A DNA stretch of 30,005 nt from CAVYPR01 sp052145775 (lineage in GTDB: Bacteria > Actinomycetota > Acidimicrobiia > Acidimicrobiales > RAAP-2): assembly GCA_052145775.1 (NCBI GenBank), contig JBKQNY010000134.1, positions 1-30,005 of the forward strand. Reading direction: 5' to 3'. The first letter of the stretch is position 1; each line of letters starts with the position of its first letter. Made by a program: the position numbers and the translations under genes. Below the pieces are notes generated by a model that saw only the letters and a program-made list of their open reading frames with translations, was not told the DNA's origin and did no database searches. Shown piece after piece: positions 1 to 9,163 of this stretch.

Positions 1-359
1 CCCTGACCCTGCGCGTGCGCGAGTACGTCCAGGCGGTGAGGGTCATGGGCGGCAGCCGAAAGCGCATCGTGGGTCGGCACATCATCCCCAACTCCGTGGG
101 CACCATCGTGGTGTTCGCCACGTTCCAGGTGGCCGACTCGATCCTGCTCCTGGCGGCCCTGGGCTTCCTCGGGTTCGGCATCCCCGCCCCGGGGACGGAC
201 TGGGGGTCGATGCTGTCCAACGGTGCCGACGCCGCCGGCAACGGCTGGTGGTGGCAGATCTACCCGGCGGGCCTGTGCATCGTGCTGGTGGTAGTGGCCT
301 TCAACTTCGTGGGCGACTCCCTGCGCGACGCCCTCGAGGTGCGGCTCCAGCGCCGCTGA
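1..359 (+). CDS. Peptide ABC transporter permease, DppC/OppC type (C-terminal part only)
   Basis: Inner-membrane permease subunit of a dipeptide/oligopeptide ABC importer. Only the last ~118 codons are in the window; the reading frame is open from base 3, so the gene begins upstream. The visible part has the conserved cytoplasmic loop that contacts the ATPase (the EYVQAVRVMGGS region, matching the EAA-type loop), then IIPNSVGTIVV, then hydrophobic segments around FATFQVADSILLLAALGFLG and a last helix near the C-terminus, ending in the usual GDSLRDALEVR tail. These are family hallmarks of DppC proteins. It is followed after 6 bp by the fused ATPase gene on the opposite strand, so the two converge and do not share a transcript, which is unusual for such systems. 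The substrate cannot be read from the sequence. Confidence 0.9.
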   Translation, partial: LTLRVREYVQAVRVMGGSRKRIVGRHIIPNSVGTIVVFATFQVADSILLLAALGFLGFGIPAPGTDWGSMLSNGADAAGNGWWWQIYPAGLCIVLVVVAFNFVGDSLRDALEVRLQRR

Positions 360-365
360 CCGCAC

Positions 366-2449
<2,084 letters not shown>

Positions 2450-2453
<4 letters not shown>

Positions 2454-3274
2454 CCTACCCGGCCGAGATGGAATACCCCCTGGCAGGGACCCTCGGGCGA
2501 CGGCTCCCCGGGCCGGTCCGGAGCCGCCCGTCCGAAGGATCCACCGAGGGGCAGGTCGCGAACGAAAGACCAGCTCCGCCGGTGGATAGCCGAGAGGCCG
2601 TAGCCGAAGAGCGCCGCCTTGTGGGTTGGCGACGGGTAGCCCTTGTTGCGCTCGAAGCAGTACGCCGGGAAGTGCTCAGCCTCGGCTCGCATGCGCCGGT
2701 CCCGCACCACCTTGGCGAGGACGGAGGCCGCAGCCACCGACGCGCAGCGGCGGTCCCCCCCGACGACCGGGACAACGGTGGCCGGCAGGTCCACGCCGGG
2801 GCGGTGCGGCCCGACCTGAGCCGGGTGTCGGTCAGCACGCCCACCCTCGGCCTCCTCCTCCCCGTCACCCTCTCCTGCGGGGTCGGCCCGCAGCAGGTCG
2901 TAGGGGCCGTCGACGATGAGGGCGTCGGGCCGCAGCTCGAGCTGGCCGAGTGCCCGCAGCGCCGCCAACCGGAGGGCCGCCCGCATGCCGACGGCGTCGC
3001 ACTCTTTGTGGGTGGCGTGGCCCACCGCGCCGTCGGCGCACCAGTCCGCCACCTCTTGGTAGACGGACTCGCGGCGCTCCTCGGCCAGGAGCTTGGAGTC
3101 ACGGAGCCAGACCGGCATCGAGCGGGACGTCGACCCCTGCGGCACCACCGCCACGCCGACGCTCACCGGTCCGGCCCAGGCGCCCCGACCCACCTCGTCG
3201 AGACCGGCGACCCACCGGTGGCCCGAGTCCCACAGCCTGCGTTCCTCGCCCAGGGTGGGCCGCAGCATGGCCAT
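2450..3274 (-). CDS. rnhB: Ribonuclease HII
   Basis: Endonuclease that cuts the RNA strand of RNA-DNA hybrids and removes single ribonucleotides from DNA; cytoplasmic. The 274-aa product has the N-terminal motif AGLDEVGRGAWAGP with catalytic D26 and E27, the second aspartate in IVDGP (D122), the ASVAAASVLAKVVRD segment with D192, and the GYPSPTHKAAL motif typical of the family. It is longer than the usual 200-230 aa because of a glycine/glutamate-rich insertion at about residues 132-165, between the D122 strand and the VVGGDRR strand. The ATG at 3274 has no Shine-Dalgarno sequence but lies 6 nt after a TAGCCT hexamer, suggesting a leaderless mRNA. It is upstream of, and overlaps by 4 nt, the peptide-ABC ATPase gene. 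Confidence 0.95.
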
Positions 3275-3280
3275 CGGGCG

Positions 3281-3286
3281 AGGCTA
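3281..3286 (-). promoter_or_regulatory. Putative -10 box of rnhB (leaderless start)
   Basis: On the minus strand TAGCCT fits the actinobacterial TANNNT pattern and ends 6 nt before the rnhB ATG. No ribosome-binding site lies between them. The position predicts transcription starting at or next to the start codon. Inferred from spacing only. Confidence 0.5.
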
Positions 3287-3308
3287 CTCCGGGTCCCCGA
3301 CGCGGGAG

Positions 3309-3314
3309 TACCCT
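3309..3314 (+). promoter_or_regulatory. Putative -10 box of the small membrane-protein gene (leaderless start)
   Basis: TACCCT on the plus strand fits TANNNT and ends 5 nt before the GTG at 3320. It is back-to-back with the rnhB -10 box, about 22 bp away, so the two divergent transcripts would start roughly 45 bp apart. Confidence 0.4.
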
Positions 3315-3319
3315 CGGTC

Positions 3320-3592
3320 GTGCACGTCGCCGCGGCCACCAGGACGTACTCACTGCAGTCCATCGCCGTGATCTTCTTCATCGTCGTCGTCGGCTACCTT
3401 CTCATCCGCCGACGGGCCGACCGGGGCCGAAGGGACGCGGGCGCCGGAAGGCGGCCGCCCGGCACCTCCCCGCCGCCGGGGGTCGGTGCCGACCGCTGGG
3501 AGCGCCCGCCGTCCCCTCCGCCCCCCAACCGAGGCGCAGAGCCGCCCGGAGGGAAGAACGGCGACGCAGGGGAGCCGCCCCACCGGGGATGA
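3320..3592 (+). CDS. Small single-pass membrane protein with proline-rich tail (hypothetical)
   Basis: Not recognised as a named family. The 90-aa product from GTG 3320 has a short N-terminus, one strongly hydrophobic segment (SIAVIFFIVVVGYLLI, about residues 14-29), an Arg-rich stop-transfer stretch (RRRADRGRRD), and a disordered Pro/Gly/Arg tail. That layout predicts a single-pass membrane protein with the tail in the cytoplasm. The start was chosen because TACCCT lies 5 nt upstream, as expected for a leaderless gene, and because sequence further upstream in this frame is only the antisense of rnhB. It is divergent from rnhB. The tail alone is typical of random high-GC translation, so the main support is the hydrophobic segment and the promoter spacing. 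Confidence 0.5.
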   Translation: MHVAAATRTYSLQSIAVIFFIVVVGYLLIRRRADRGRRDAGAGRRPPGTSPPPGVGADRWERPPSPPPPNRGAEPPGGKNGDAGEPPHRG

Positions 3593-3627
3593 GCCCGCTC
3601 GCGGCCAGGGCCGCGAATGGGCCGACG

Positions 3628-4839
3628 TCACCCCCGGGCCCGCTCCTCCATCCCCCAGGGTGCCCCGCAACCGGCCACCAGATCGAGGAACGGACCGGCC
3701 GGGAGCGCCTCGGGGCCGAGCACGCCGGCGCCCGACCAGGCCCCCGAGGCCACGAGCTCCAGCGCCAGCACCGGGTTGACCGCCGTCTGCCAGACCACCG
3801 CCTGGGATCCGAACTCGGCCATCGACCAGTCGTTGTCCACCACGTGGTGCAGGTAGACCTCACGCGGCGAACCGTCGGTGCCGGTGCCTCGGACCCACGT
3901 CCCGGCGCAGGTGAGGCCGTGCATGAGGTGGCCGATCCCGGCCGGATCGGGGAGGCAGGCGGCCACCACGTCACGCGGCGAGACCTCCACCCCGCGCACC
4001 TCGACCGTGGCCGTCGAGTCGAGACCCAGGGCGTGGAGGGTCCGCAGGACGCCGATGAACTCCTCGCCGAGTCCGTACTTGAAGGTGACCCTCCCGGCGT
4101 CGACCCAGCGCGGGACGAGCAGGACCTCCTCGTGCTCGACGTTGACGCACTCGACGGGTCCGATCCCCTCGGGGAAGACGAAGGTCTCGGGCTCGCTGAA
4201 CGGCGCGGTGGTGAACCAGCCCCGACCCCTCTCCCAGACGACCGGAGGGTTCAGGCACTCCTCGATCGTCGTCCAGATCGAGAAGGTCGGGCAAAAGTCA
4301 TACCCGTCGACGACCAGGTTGGCCCCGTCACGGATCCCGATCTCCTCGATGGAGGTGAAGAGCCGGTCGGCGGCGTAGCGGGCGAAGACGTCGGAAAGTC
4401 CTGGCTCCACTCCCATCCCGACGAGGGCGAGCTGGCCACGAGCCTCCCACTCGCCGGCCTGCTCGAACTGCTCGTCGCCCAGCATCACCCCCGTCTCGGC
4501 GTGAGGACGGACGGGGTGCGGCCGGGAGAGGGACATGGCCATGTCCACGTAGGTGACACCTCCGGCCAGCGCGGCCCGGAAGACGGGCATGACGAAGCGC
4601 GGATCGACCGCGTTGAGGACGGCGTCGCAACGGGTGGCGGCGATCAGTTCGGCGAGCGAGGACTCGTCGGTGGCGTCCACCCCGACCCCCGAGAACGCCT
4701 CCGATGCGGCAGAGGCCGCCCGCTCGGCCCGCGAGCGGTCGTAGTCGGCCATGACGACGGTCTCGAAGCTGCCCCGACGGGCGGCGATCCGCGCGAAGGC
4801 ACTTCCCACCCCACCGGAACCGACCACCAACACCCGCAC
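3628..4839 (-). CDS. Saccharopine dehydrogenase-like NAD(P)-dependent oxidoreductase
   Basis: Probable NAD(P)-dependent oxidoreductase of the saccharopine dehydrogenase/homospermidine synthase superfamily, about 403 aa. The N-terminus has a Rossmann dinucleotide-binding motif (VLVVGSGGVGSAFA), a second strand with an acidic end (VVMADYDRSRAE), and CDAVLNAVDPRFVMPVFRAAL followed by GVTYVDMA, which fits the family's LNAxxP...YxD pattern. A central PGLSDVFARYAAD motif and the long C-terminal substrate domain also fit. The true substrate is unknown. The frame is open to a GTG at 4860, but a good Shine-Dalgarno (AGGAGGGA) falls inside that extension, and the GTG at 4839 gives the conventional MRVLVVGSGG start; I chose the latter. 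No neighbouring lysine-pathway genes are seen. Confidence 0.85.
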   Translation of the reverse strand: MRVLVVGSGGVGSAFARIAARRGSFETVVMADYDRSRAERAASAASEAFSGVGVDATDESSLAELIAATRCDAVLNAVDPRFVMPVFRAALAGGVTYVDMAMSLSRPHPVRPHAETGVMLGDEQFEQAGEWEARGQLALVGMGVEPGLSDVFARYAADRLFTSIEEIGIRDGANLVVDGYDFCPTFSIWTTIEECLNPPVVWERGRGWFTTAPFSEPETFVFPEGIGPVECVNVEHEEVLLVPRWVDAGRVTFKYGLGEEFIGVLRTLHALGLDSTATVEVRGVEVSPRDVVAACLPDPAGIGHLMHGLTCAGTWVRGTGTDGSPREVYLHHVVDNDWSMAEFGSQAVVWQTAVNPVLALELVASGAWSGAGVLGPEALPAGPFLDLVAGCGAPWGMEERARG

Positions 4840-4964
4840 CGCCGCACTCCCTCCTGCCACGCCACCGCGGCCACCGGCTCACGGTAGCGGGGGGCGCTGC
4901 GTCGTACGTCGTGGGTTGCCGGAGGGACAACGAACAGGGGATGACCCCTGCACCGTTCCCGGTG

Positions 4965-5261
4965 CTACAAGGCGTCCTCCCGGTTGACGTCGAGGTTCAC
5001 GAAACTCGGCGGCCCGTCGCAGAGTTCGGCGAGGCGCTGGGCGAACGCCGTCGTCTCGGGCCGGTTCGAGTTCTCCATGGCCGCCTCGAAGGAAGGGAAT
5101 TCGACGATCTGCACGTAGGTGTCCGGGCGGTCCCGATCCTTCGTGCGCAACGACCTCGTCGGTGCTCTCCACCCTTCGGACGTCTTGATCCATTCGTCGA
5201 CGAGGGCGTCGAACTCGTTGATCCGGCTGGTCTGGAACTCGATGAGCTGCACAAACTGCAT
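4965..5261 (-). CDS. Small dimeric alpha/beta-barrel (ABM-like) protein, function unknown
   Basis: A 98-aa protein that looks like a ferredoxin-like dimeric alpha-beta barrel protein of the antibiotic-biosynthesis-monooxygenase type. Supporting features are an N-terminal beta strand (MQFVQLIEFQ), a helix (INEFDALVDEWIKTS), a second strand YVQIVEFPSFEAAMENSNRP with the family-like EFPSFEAAM turn, and a C-terminal strand SFVNLDV. This is fold-level resemblance only; no catalytic residue can be named. Start: the ATG at 5261 has a perfect AAGGAGG seven bases upstream; the frame is open further but without support. The ~280 bp upstream (5262-5543) holds no gene that I can see and presumably carries its promoter. 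Confidence 0.7.
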   Translation of the reverse strand: MQFVQLIEFQTSRINEFDALVDEWIKTSEGWRAPTRSLRTKDRDRPDTYVQIVEFPSFEAAMENSNRPETTAFAQRLAELCDGPPSFVNLDVNREDAL

Positions 5262-5268
5262 ATTGGGC

Positions 5269-5275
5269 CTCCTTC
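5269..5275 (-). promoter_or_regulatory. Ribosome-binding site fixing the start of the ABM-like gene
   Basis: AAGGAGG on the minus strand, 7 nt before ATG 5261. It excludes the 42-codon longer reading of this frame. Confidence 0.75.
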
Positions 5276-5543
5276 GGGATTGCGGTTCACCTTCCGTTGA
5301 CGCATCACTCCCCGGTGGTCGGTTGACTCGGGGCCATTGCGGACTCGGGAATGCGGTCGCGCCCAGAGGTGGAGAAGGCATCCACAACGCCGTGACGAAT
5401 GGCCACCCACCGTGCCATGACGACCTCCCAGAGCCTGCAACCGCTCGCAGAGGCAGGCTACGCCCGACGCCGGCCTGATGAAAGTGGGACGAGGACCGAT
5501 GCGCCGCGACGCATCCGGCAGGAAGCTCCGTCCCCTTGAGGCG

Positions 5544-6347
5544 TCAAGCCCCCTGCTTGATGCGGCCCCTCAGGGCCAGGAGCGCCAGGGTGATGCTCAC
5601 CAGCCCCAGGCCGGCCAGCGCGGCGACCCCTTCGAGCAGCGGACGTGCCTGCCAGCCGCCGAGGATCACCGACCGCTGCGCTCCCAACAGGTACGTGACG
5701 GGATTGTAGGTGGCGACGGTCGAGAACCAGGTGGTGAGGTCCTGCTTGGGGATGATGGCGTCGGTGAGGAAGGCGAACGGGAAGAACACCACGAAGGTGG
5801 CGTTCACCGCCGCCGGGCTGCCCGTCTTGAGGGCGACGGCGTAGGGGAAACCGGTGAACACCAGGCCCCACAGCGCAGCGAGGCCGACGAAGACCAGGAC
5901 CCCCGCGGGACCGGCGGCGAACCGTACGCCGAAGGCGAATCCGAGGATCAGGACGGGGATGGTGAGGAGGATGATGACGACGACGTCGGCGGCCATCAGC
6001 CCGAGGAGCAGCGCCGGACGACGGACCGGGGTGAGGCACAGCCGGTCGAAGTACCCGCTCTGGATGTCGGTCACCAGCGACGGTGCCCGCGAGACGCCGG
6101 TCACGGCGAAGGCAATCGCCATGGGCAGCAGAAAGGCCTTGTAGTCGAGGCCCCCCTCACTGGCCACGTGGCCCAAGGCCCCGAGGTTGACCGTGTAGAA
6201 GAACGCCGGGATGAACACCGCTGGCAAAAAGCCGATCGGCTCGCGTCGCATCTGTCGAAGCGCCCGTGCGGCGATGGCCACGAGGTCCCGCCAGAACCCG
6301 GCGGCCCTCGGCCGGACCACGGCCCCGACCGCCGCGTCCGCGGTCAC
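5544..6347 (-). CDS. ABC-2 type transporter permease (DrrB-like)
   Basis: Membrane subunit of an ABC exporter of the daunorubicin-resistance (DrrB) type, 267 aa. About six hydrophobic segments can be seen: around IGFLPAVFIPAFFYTVN, FLLPMAIAFAVTGVS, LLLGLMAADVVVIILLTIPVLIL, AGVLVFVGLAALWGLVF, NATFVVFFPFAFLTDA and a final one near the C-terminus. The sequence before the last segment, TWFSTVATYNPVTYLLGAQR, matches the conserved NP(V)TY region of ABC-2 permeases. The GTG start overlaps the stop codon of the upstream ATPase gene by 4 nt (GTGA), so the two are translationally coupled. The exported compound (drug, lipid or polyketide) is unknown. Confidence 0.9.
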   Translation of the reverse strand: MTADAAVGAVVRPRAAGFWRDLVAIAARALRQMRREPIGFLPAVFIPAFFYTVNLGALGHVASEGGLDYKAFLLPMAIAFAVTGVSRAPSLVTDIQSGYFDRLCLTPVRRPALLLGLMAADVVVIILLTIPVLILGFAFGVRFAAGPAGVLVFVGLAALWGLVFTGFPYAVALKTGSPAAVNATFVVFFPFAFLTDAIIPKQDLTTWFSTVATYNPVTYLLGAQRSVILGGWQARPLLEGVAALAGLGLVSITLALLALRGRIKQGA

Positions 6348-7324
6348 GCCGGCACCTTGATCCGGTCCCCAGTCAGCTTGAGGAAGACGTCGTCAAGGGT
6401 CGGACGCCTGAGCGTGATGGAGCGGACCTCGAGATGGCCGTCGCCCAGGGCGACCGCCACCGGACCCAACAGCGCCGGGCCGTCCGCGACCCGGACCGTG
6501 AGCTCGTCGCCGTCCCGCGCCACGGAGTGCACCCCCGTCAAGGACGCCAGTCGGGCCAGGCAGTCGGGATCGTCGCCGGCGATCTCGGCCACCAGGACGT
6601 CGTCGGCCAGGCGGTGCTTGAGCTCCTGCGGCGTGCCCTCGGCCACCAACCGGCCGCGGTGGATGATGCCGACCCGCTCGGCCAGCACGTCGGCCTCCTC
6701 CAGGTACTGGGTGGTGAGGAAGATCGTCATCCCCAGTTCCCGGTTGAGACGGGCCACCTCCTCCCATACCGTGGTGCGGCTGGCCGGATCGAGTCCGGTC
6801 GTCGGCTCGTCGAGGAAGAGGACCTCCGGCTGGTGGACGAGCGCCATCGCCAGGTCCAGCCGGCGTTTCATCCCGCCCGAGTACCCGCCGACCCGCCGGT
6901 CGATCGCCCGGCCGATGTCCACCATGTCCAGGACGTCGTCCACCCGTTGGTCGATCTGCTTCGAGGAAAGGCCGAACAGCCTCCCCTGGAGGCGGAGGTG
7001 CTCCCTCCCGGTCTGCAGGGCGTCGAGGGCCGCCTCCTGGAGGGCGACCCCGATGCGGACCCTCACTGTCTGGGGGCGGTCGACCACGTCGTAGCCGGCC
7101 ACGGTTGCCTCGCCCCCGCTGGGCTTGAGCAGCGTGCAGAGCATGCGGACCACCGTCGATTTCCCGGCCCCGTTCGGACCGAGGAAGCCGTAGATCTCAC
7201 CCCGCCCGACGTCCAGGTCGACCCCGTCCACGGCGGTGAACGAGCCGAAGGAACGTCGCAGGCTCCGGGCCTGGATGCCGGGAGCGGAACGGTTCGAGCC
7301 GCCAAGCGCTCCCTCGATGTTCAT
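6344..7324 (-). CDS. ABC exporter ATP-binding protein (DrrA-like)
   Basis: ATPase subunit of the same exporter, 326 aa. It has Walker A GPNGAGKST, a Q-loop region (ALQEAALD), the signature YSGGMKRRLDLA, Walker B VLFLDEPTTGLDP, and the DrrA-type switch TTQYLEEAD in place of the usual H-loop histidine, followed by the C-terminal domain ending in RRPTLDDVFLKLTG, a DrrA hallmark. Start: ATG 7324 is 5 nt after TACTGT on the minus strand, a leaderless arrangement, and gives the usual length; the frame is open 16 codons further but that would read through the operator. The start codon is itself part of a perfect palindrome shared with the divergent TetR gene, so repression by that TetR is likely. 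Confidence 0.92.
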   Translation of the reverse strand: MNIEGALGGSNRSAPGIQARSLRRSFGSFTAVDGVDLDVGRGEIYGFLGPNGAGKSTVVRMLCTLLKPSGGEATVAGYDVVDRPQTVRVRIGVALQEAALDALQTGREHLRLQGRLFGLSSKQIDQRVDDVLDMVDIGRAIDRRVGGYSGGMKRRLDLAMALVHQPEVLFLDEPTTGLDPASRTTVWEEVARLNRELGMTIFLTTQYLEEADVLAERVGIIHRGRLVAEGTPQELKHRLADDVLVAEIAGDDPDCLARLASLTGVHSVARDGDELTVRVADGPALLGPVAVALGDGHLEVRSITLRRPTLDDVFLKLTGDRIKVPA

Positions 7325-7337
7325 ACTCAACAGTATG
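7322..7337. promoter_or_regulatory. Palindromic operator 1 between DrrA-like gene and tetR-family gene
   Basis: Perfect inverted repeat CATACT-CAAC-AGTATG (6+4+6). It contains the DrrA-like start codon at one end, the likely -10 box TACTGT (minus strand, 7330-7335), and at the other end an ATG that is in frame with the divergent regulator. A TetR dimer bound here would block initiation of the exporter genes. Binding itself is inferred from position and symmetry. Confidence 0.7.
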
Positions 7338-7341
7338 CAAG

Positions 7342-7355
7342 ATACCGAAAGGTAT
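7342..7355. promoter_or_regulatory. Palindromic operator 2 between DrrA-like gene and tetR-family gene
   Basis: Inverted repeat ATACC-GAAA-GGTAT (5+4+5), centred 19 bp from operator 1 and sharing its ATAC...GTAT core and 4-nt spacer. Two similar sites at about two helical turns suggest paired TetR dimers on one DNA face. Confidence 0.6.
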
Positions 7356-7370
7356 GGCAAACTTCCGGAC

Positions 7371-7979
7371 ATGGAACCCCTGACCCAGGAGCGGCGCAGG
7401 CGGCAGACCCGTGAGCACCTGCTGGCCGCCGCGGCCGAGGTGTTCGCCCACCGCGGCTACCACGAAGCGACGCTGGAGGAGATCGCCGCTGCGGCCGGGT
7501 TCACCAAGGGAGCCGTCTACTCGAACTTCGCCAGCAAAGAGGATCTCTTCCTGACCCTCACCGAGGTGCACGTGGACGAGATGCTGTCCCGGGTCCGCAC
7601 GATGATCGATTCCTCAGATGTTCCGGCAGGCGACCGCCTCGAGGAGTTCGCGCGGCTGGCGGCGGAGAACTTCGAGCGCGAGAAGTCGTCGAGCGCGCTC
7701 TACATGGAGTTCTGGCTGTATGCGTCCCGCCACCCCAAGGCCCGGGAGCGGCTCGCGGCGATCGACCGCGCGCAGTCGGCAGCCATCGAGAGCATGGTCA
7801 AGGACGATCAGAAGCGACGCGGAGCAGGCGCCACCCTCCAAGCCGACGTGATGGCGAAGCTCGTCGTGGCGCTCTTCCACGGCATCGGGGTCGTGGGGAT
7901 GATCGATCCCGACGCCGTCGATACCGCCTTCTTCGAGGCCGCCGTGCAGATGGTCGACAGGGGCCTGTCGGAAGACTGA
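7371..7979 (+). CDS. TetR/AcrR family transcriptional regulator
   Basis: DNA-binding repressor, 202 aa from ATG 7371. The N-terminal helix-turn-helix is clear: REHLLAAAAEVFAHRGY, then ATLEEIAAAAGFTKGAVYSNF (recognition helix) and ASKEDLF, the standard TetR pattern. The C-terminal helical ligand/dimer domain (about 60-200) includes YMEFWLYASRHP and a final FHGIGVVGMIDPDAVD region. It is divergent from the DrrAB-like exporter, and two palindromes lie between the genes, so it most likely represses that exporter and itself and responds to an exported compound. An alternative in-frame ATG at 7335, 12 codons upstream, lies at the end of operator 1; I cannot exclude it. The 3' part overlaps the antisense end of the truncated reductase-like gene. 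Confidence 0.9.
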   Translation: MEPLTQERRRRQTREHLLAAAAEVFAHRGYHEATLEEIAAAAGFTKGAVYSNFASKEDLFLTLTEVHVDEMLSRVRTMIDSSDVPAGDRLEEFARLAAENFEREKSSSALYMEFWLYASRHPKARERLAAIDRAQSAAIESMVKDDQKRRGAGATLQADVMAKLVVALFHGIGVVGMIDPDAVDTAFFEAAVQMVDRGLSED

Positions 7980-8400
7980 CCCGCTCGGTCAGGCAAACGG
8001 TCCCGGCCTGACCGGCCAGTTCGGCACCGCCCACCGTCAGGTCACCGCTGGCGGCCGCCCTGAGCCGGCGAACCTCCTCGGGATCGAAGGTGCGCTCGAT
8101 CCGGGTCCTTTCCGACGGCGCGGCATCGAGGGAGCGGGAGAAGACAACCTTCTCCGCTCGGCGCCAGATCTCGCCGAATTCGCGCACGCACGGGGGCACG
8201 GTCTCATCGTCCGGAGCGGTCTCCCAGTACAGCATCGCCTTGTACATGCGGCGCCCGAGGAGGTGGGTTCCGACGGGCCGCTCGAGGTCGTTGACGAAGC
8301 TGTAAACCTCTTCGTCGGGTGCTGCCCACTCGAAGCGTCCCTGGTCGTTCTCGACGTACACGTCGAGCGACGCGATGGCGGAAGAGAACAGGTGCCCCAT
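7798..8400 (-). CDS. 3'-truncated dihydrofolate reductase-like (RibD C-terminal domain) gene, probably inactive
   Basis: The first ~130 residues from ATG 8400 match the RibD C-terminal/DHFR-like family: a start strand LFSSAIASLDVYVEN, the EVYSFVNDLERPVGTHLLGRRMYKAM segment, WRRAEKVVFSRSLD, and LTVGGAELAGQA, which corresponds to the family's GGxxLxxxL nucleotide-binding motif. Straight after GGAELAGQA the expected last third (GLVDEL... PVVLGGGxxLF and the C-terminal strands) is absent. The frame instead runs ~180 bp into the antisense strand of the tetR-family gene, giving an Arg/Pro-rich tail without family resemblance, to a stop at 7798. The true homologous part is about 7990-8400. It lies 14 bp downstream of an intact relative, so the pair probably arose as a cassette that later lost its end. 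Confidence 0.7.
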   Translation of the reverse strand: MGHLFSSAIASLDVYVENDQGRFEWAAPDEEVYSFVNDLERPVGTHLLGRRMYKAMLYWETAPDDETVPPCVREFGEIWRRAEKVVFSRSLDAAPSERTRIERTFDPEEVRRLRAAASGDLTVGGAELAGQAGTVCLTERVSLPTGPCRPSARRPRRRRYRRRRDRSSPRPRCRGRAPRRASPSRRLGGWRLLRVASDRP

Positions 8401-8414
8401 GAAGACCGATCAAC

Positions 8415-9011
8415 TCACGTTCGCACGCGATAGTCGATGAACGTCGCGAACGGTGACTGGCGGACGCCCAGATGCTCCAACTCGACTGTCTCGGCGAACC
8501 CGTCGAAGAGCCTCTTTCCGCCGCCCAGGATGACGGGAGCGATGATGATGGACAGCTCATCGATCAGGTGACCGGACAAGGCCTGGCGGATGATCTGGGC
8601 CCCACCCATCACGTGCACCTGCTTGTCCCCGGCGGCGGCCCTCGCCCGCTCGACCGCCTCGTCGAGGCCTCCGATGAAGGTGAACTCGTCGCCCGGCGGT
8701 TGCTCCTCGGGCCGGTGCGTGACCACGAACACCGGAATTCCCCAGGGGTTCTTGTCTCCCCAATGCCCCGCCGCCTCGTAGGTGCCTCGCCCGGTCACCA
8801 CTGCTCCGTTGGCGGCGAGCACCTCCTCCAGCCATTCCTGGTCAACGCCGTCGGCGTGGCCCCGCGAAGGCGAGTCGTAGGTCCAGGGCCCGCCGAACAC
8901 CCAGTAGTGCAGCCGTTCACCGCCCACCCCGAGACCCTGCCCCGGTCGGTCCTCCGGCCCCGTGATGTAGCCATCGACGGAGATCGTGATTCCGGCGGCC
9001 ACCTTGCTCAT
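8415..9011 (-). CDS. Dihydrofolate reductase-like protein (RibD C-terminal domain family)
   Basis: NADPH-binding reductase-fold protein of 198 aa, related to YyaP/YwjB-type proteins and to the reductase domain of RibD. Visible elements: the first strand and loop VAAGITISVDGYITGP, the segment ANGAVVTGRGTYEAAGHWGD (the GRxTYE motif), VFVVTHRP, VHVMGGAQIIRQAL (nucleotide-binding GG motif), IDELSIIIAPVILGGGKRLFDG, and the C-terminal strand FATFIDYRV. This is the full family architecture. Start: ATG 9011 with AAGGAGGAG seven bases upstream. The natural substrate of this family is generally unknown; an actual role in folate or riboflavin synthesis is not supported by the neighbours. It is the upstream member of a two-gene unit with the truncated relative. 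Confidence 0.88.
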   Translation of the reverse strand: MSKVAAGITISVDGYITGPEDRPGQGLGVGGERLHYWVFGGPWTYDSPSRGHADGVDQEWLEEVLAANGAVVTGRGTYEAAGHWGDKNPWGIPVFVVTHRPEEQPPGDEFTFIGGLDEAVERARAAAGDKQVHVMGGAQIIRQALSGHLIDELSIIIAPVILGGGKRLFDGFAETVELEHLGVRQSPFATFIDYRVRT

Positions 9012-9016
9012 CGGCT

Positions 9017-9025
9017 CTCCTCCTT
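9017..9025 (-). promoter_or_regulatory. Ribosome-binding site of the intact DHFR-like gene
   Basis: AAGGAGGAG on the minus strand, correctly spaced before ATG 9011; strong compared with the leaderless starts nearby. Confidence 0.7.
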
Positions 9026-9151
9026 GACGGTCCCGCCAGCTCGGTTGCGCCGGACAGCCCGGCCGAAGCTGATCTCATCGTGCCGTCCGGTCACTCGCGG
9101 GATCAAGCGTCCAGCCTGGGCCCTGCACTGCCTGTCGAAGCCCGACTTGGC

Positions 9152-9157
9152 TACGGT
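9152..9157 (+). promoter_or_regulatory. Putative -10 box for a leaderless start at GTG 9164
   Basis: TACGGT (TANNNT) ends 6 nt before GTG 9164, with no Shine-Dalgarno in between. Used to choose the start of the next gene. Confidence 0.45.
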
Positions 9158-9163
9158 GCACCC

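Noticed and set aside
2950..4887. 645-codon plus-strand open frame
   Set aside because: Arg/Pro/Gly-rich antisense translation of rnhB and the saccharopine dehydrogenase-like gene.
5478..7094. 538-codon plus-strand open frame over the DrrAB-like genes
   Set aside because: Antisense of two clear ABC-transporter genes; the composition has the typical low-complexity pattern of shadow frames.
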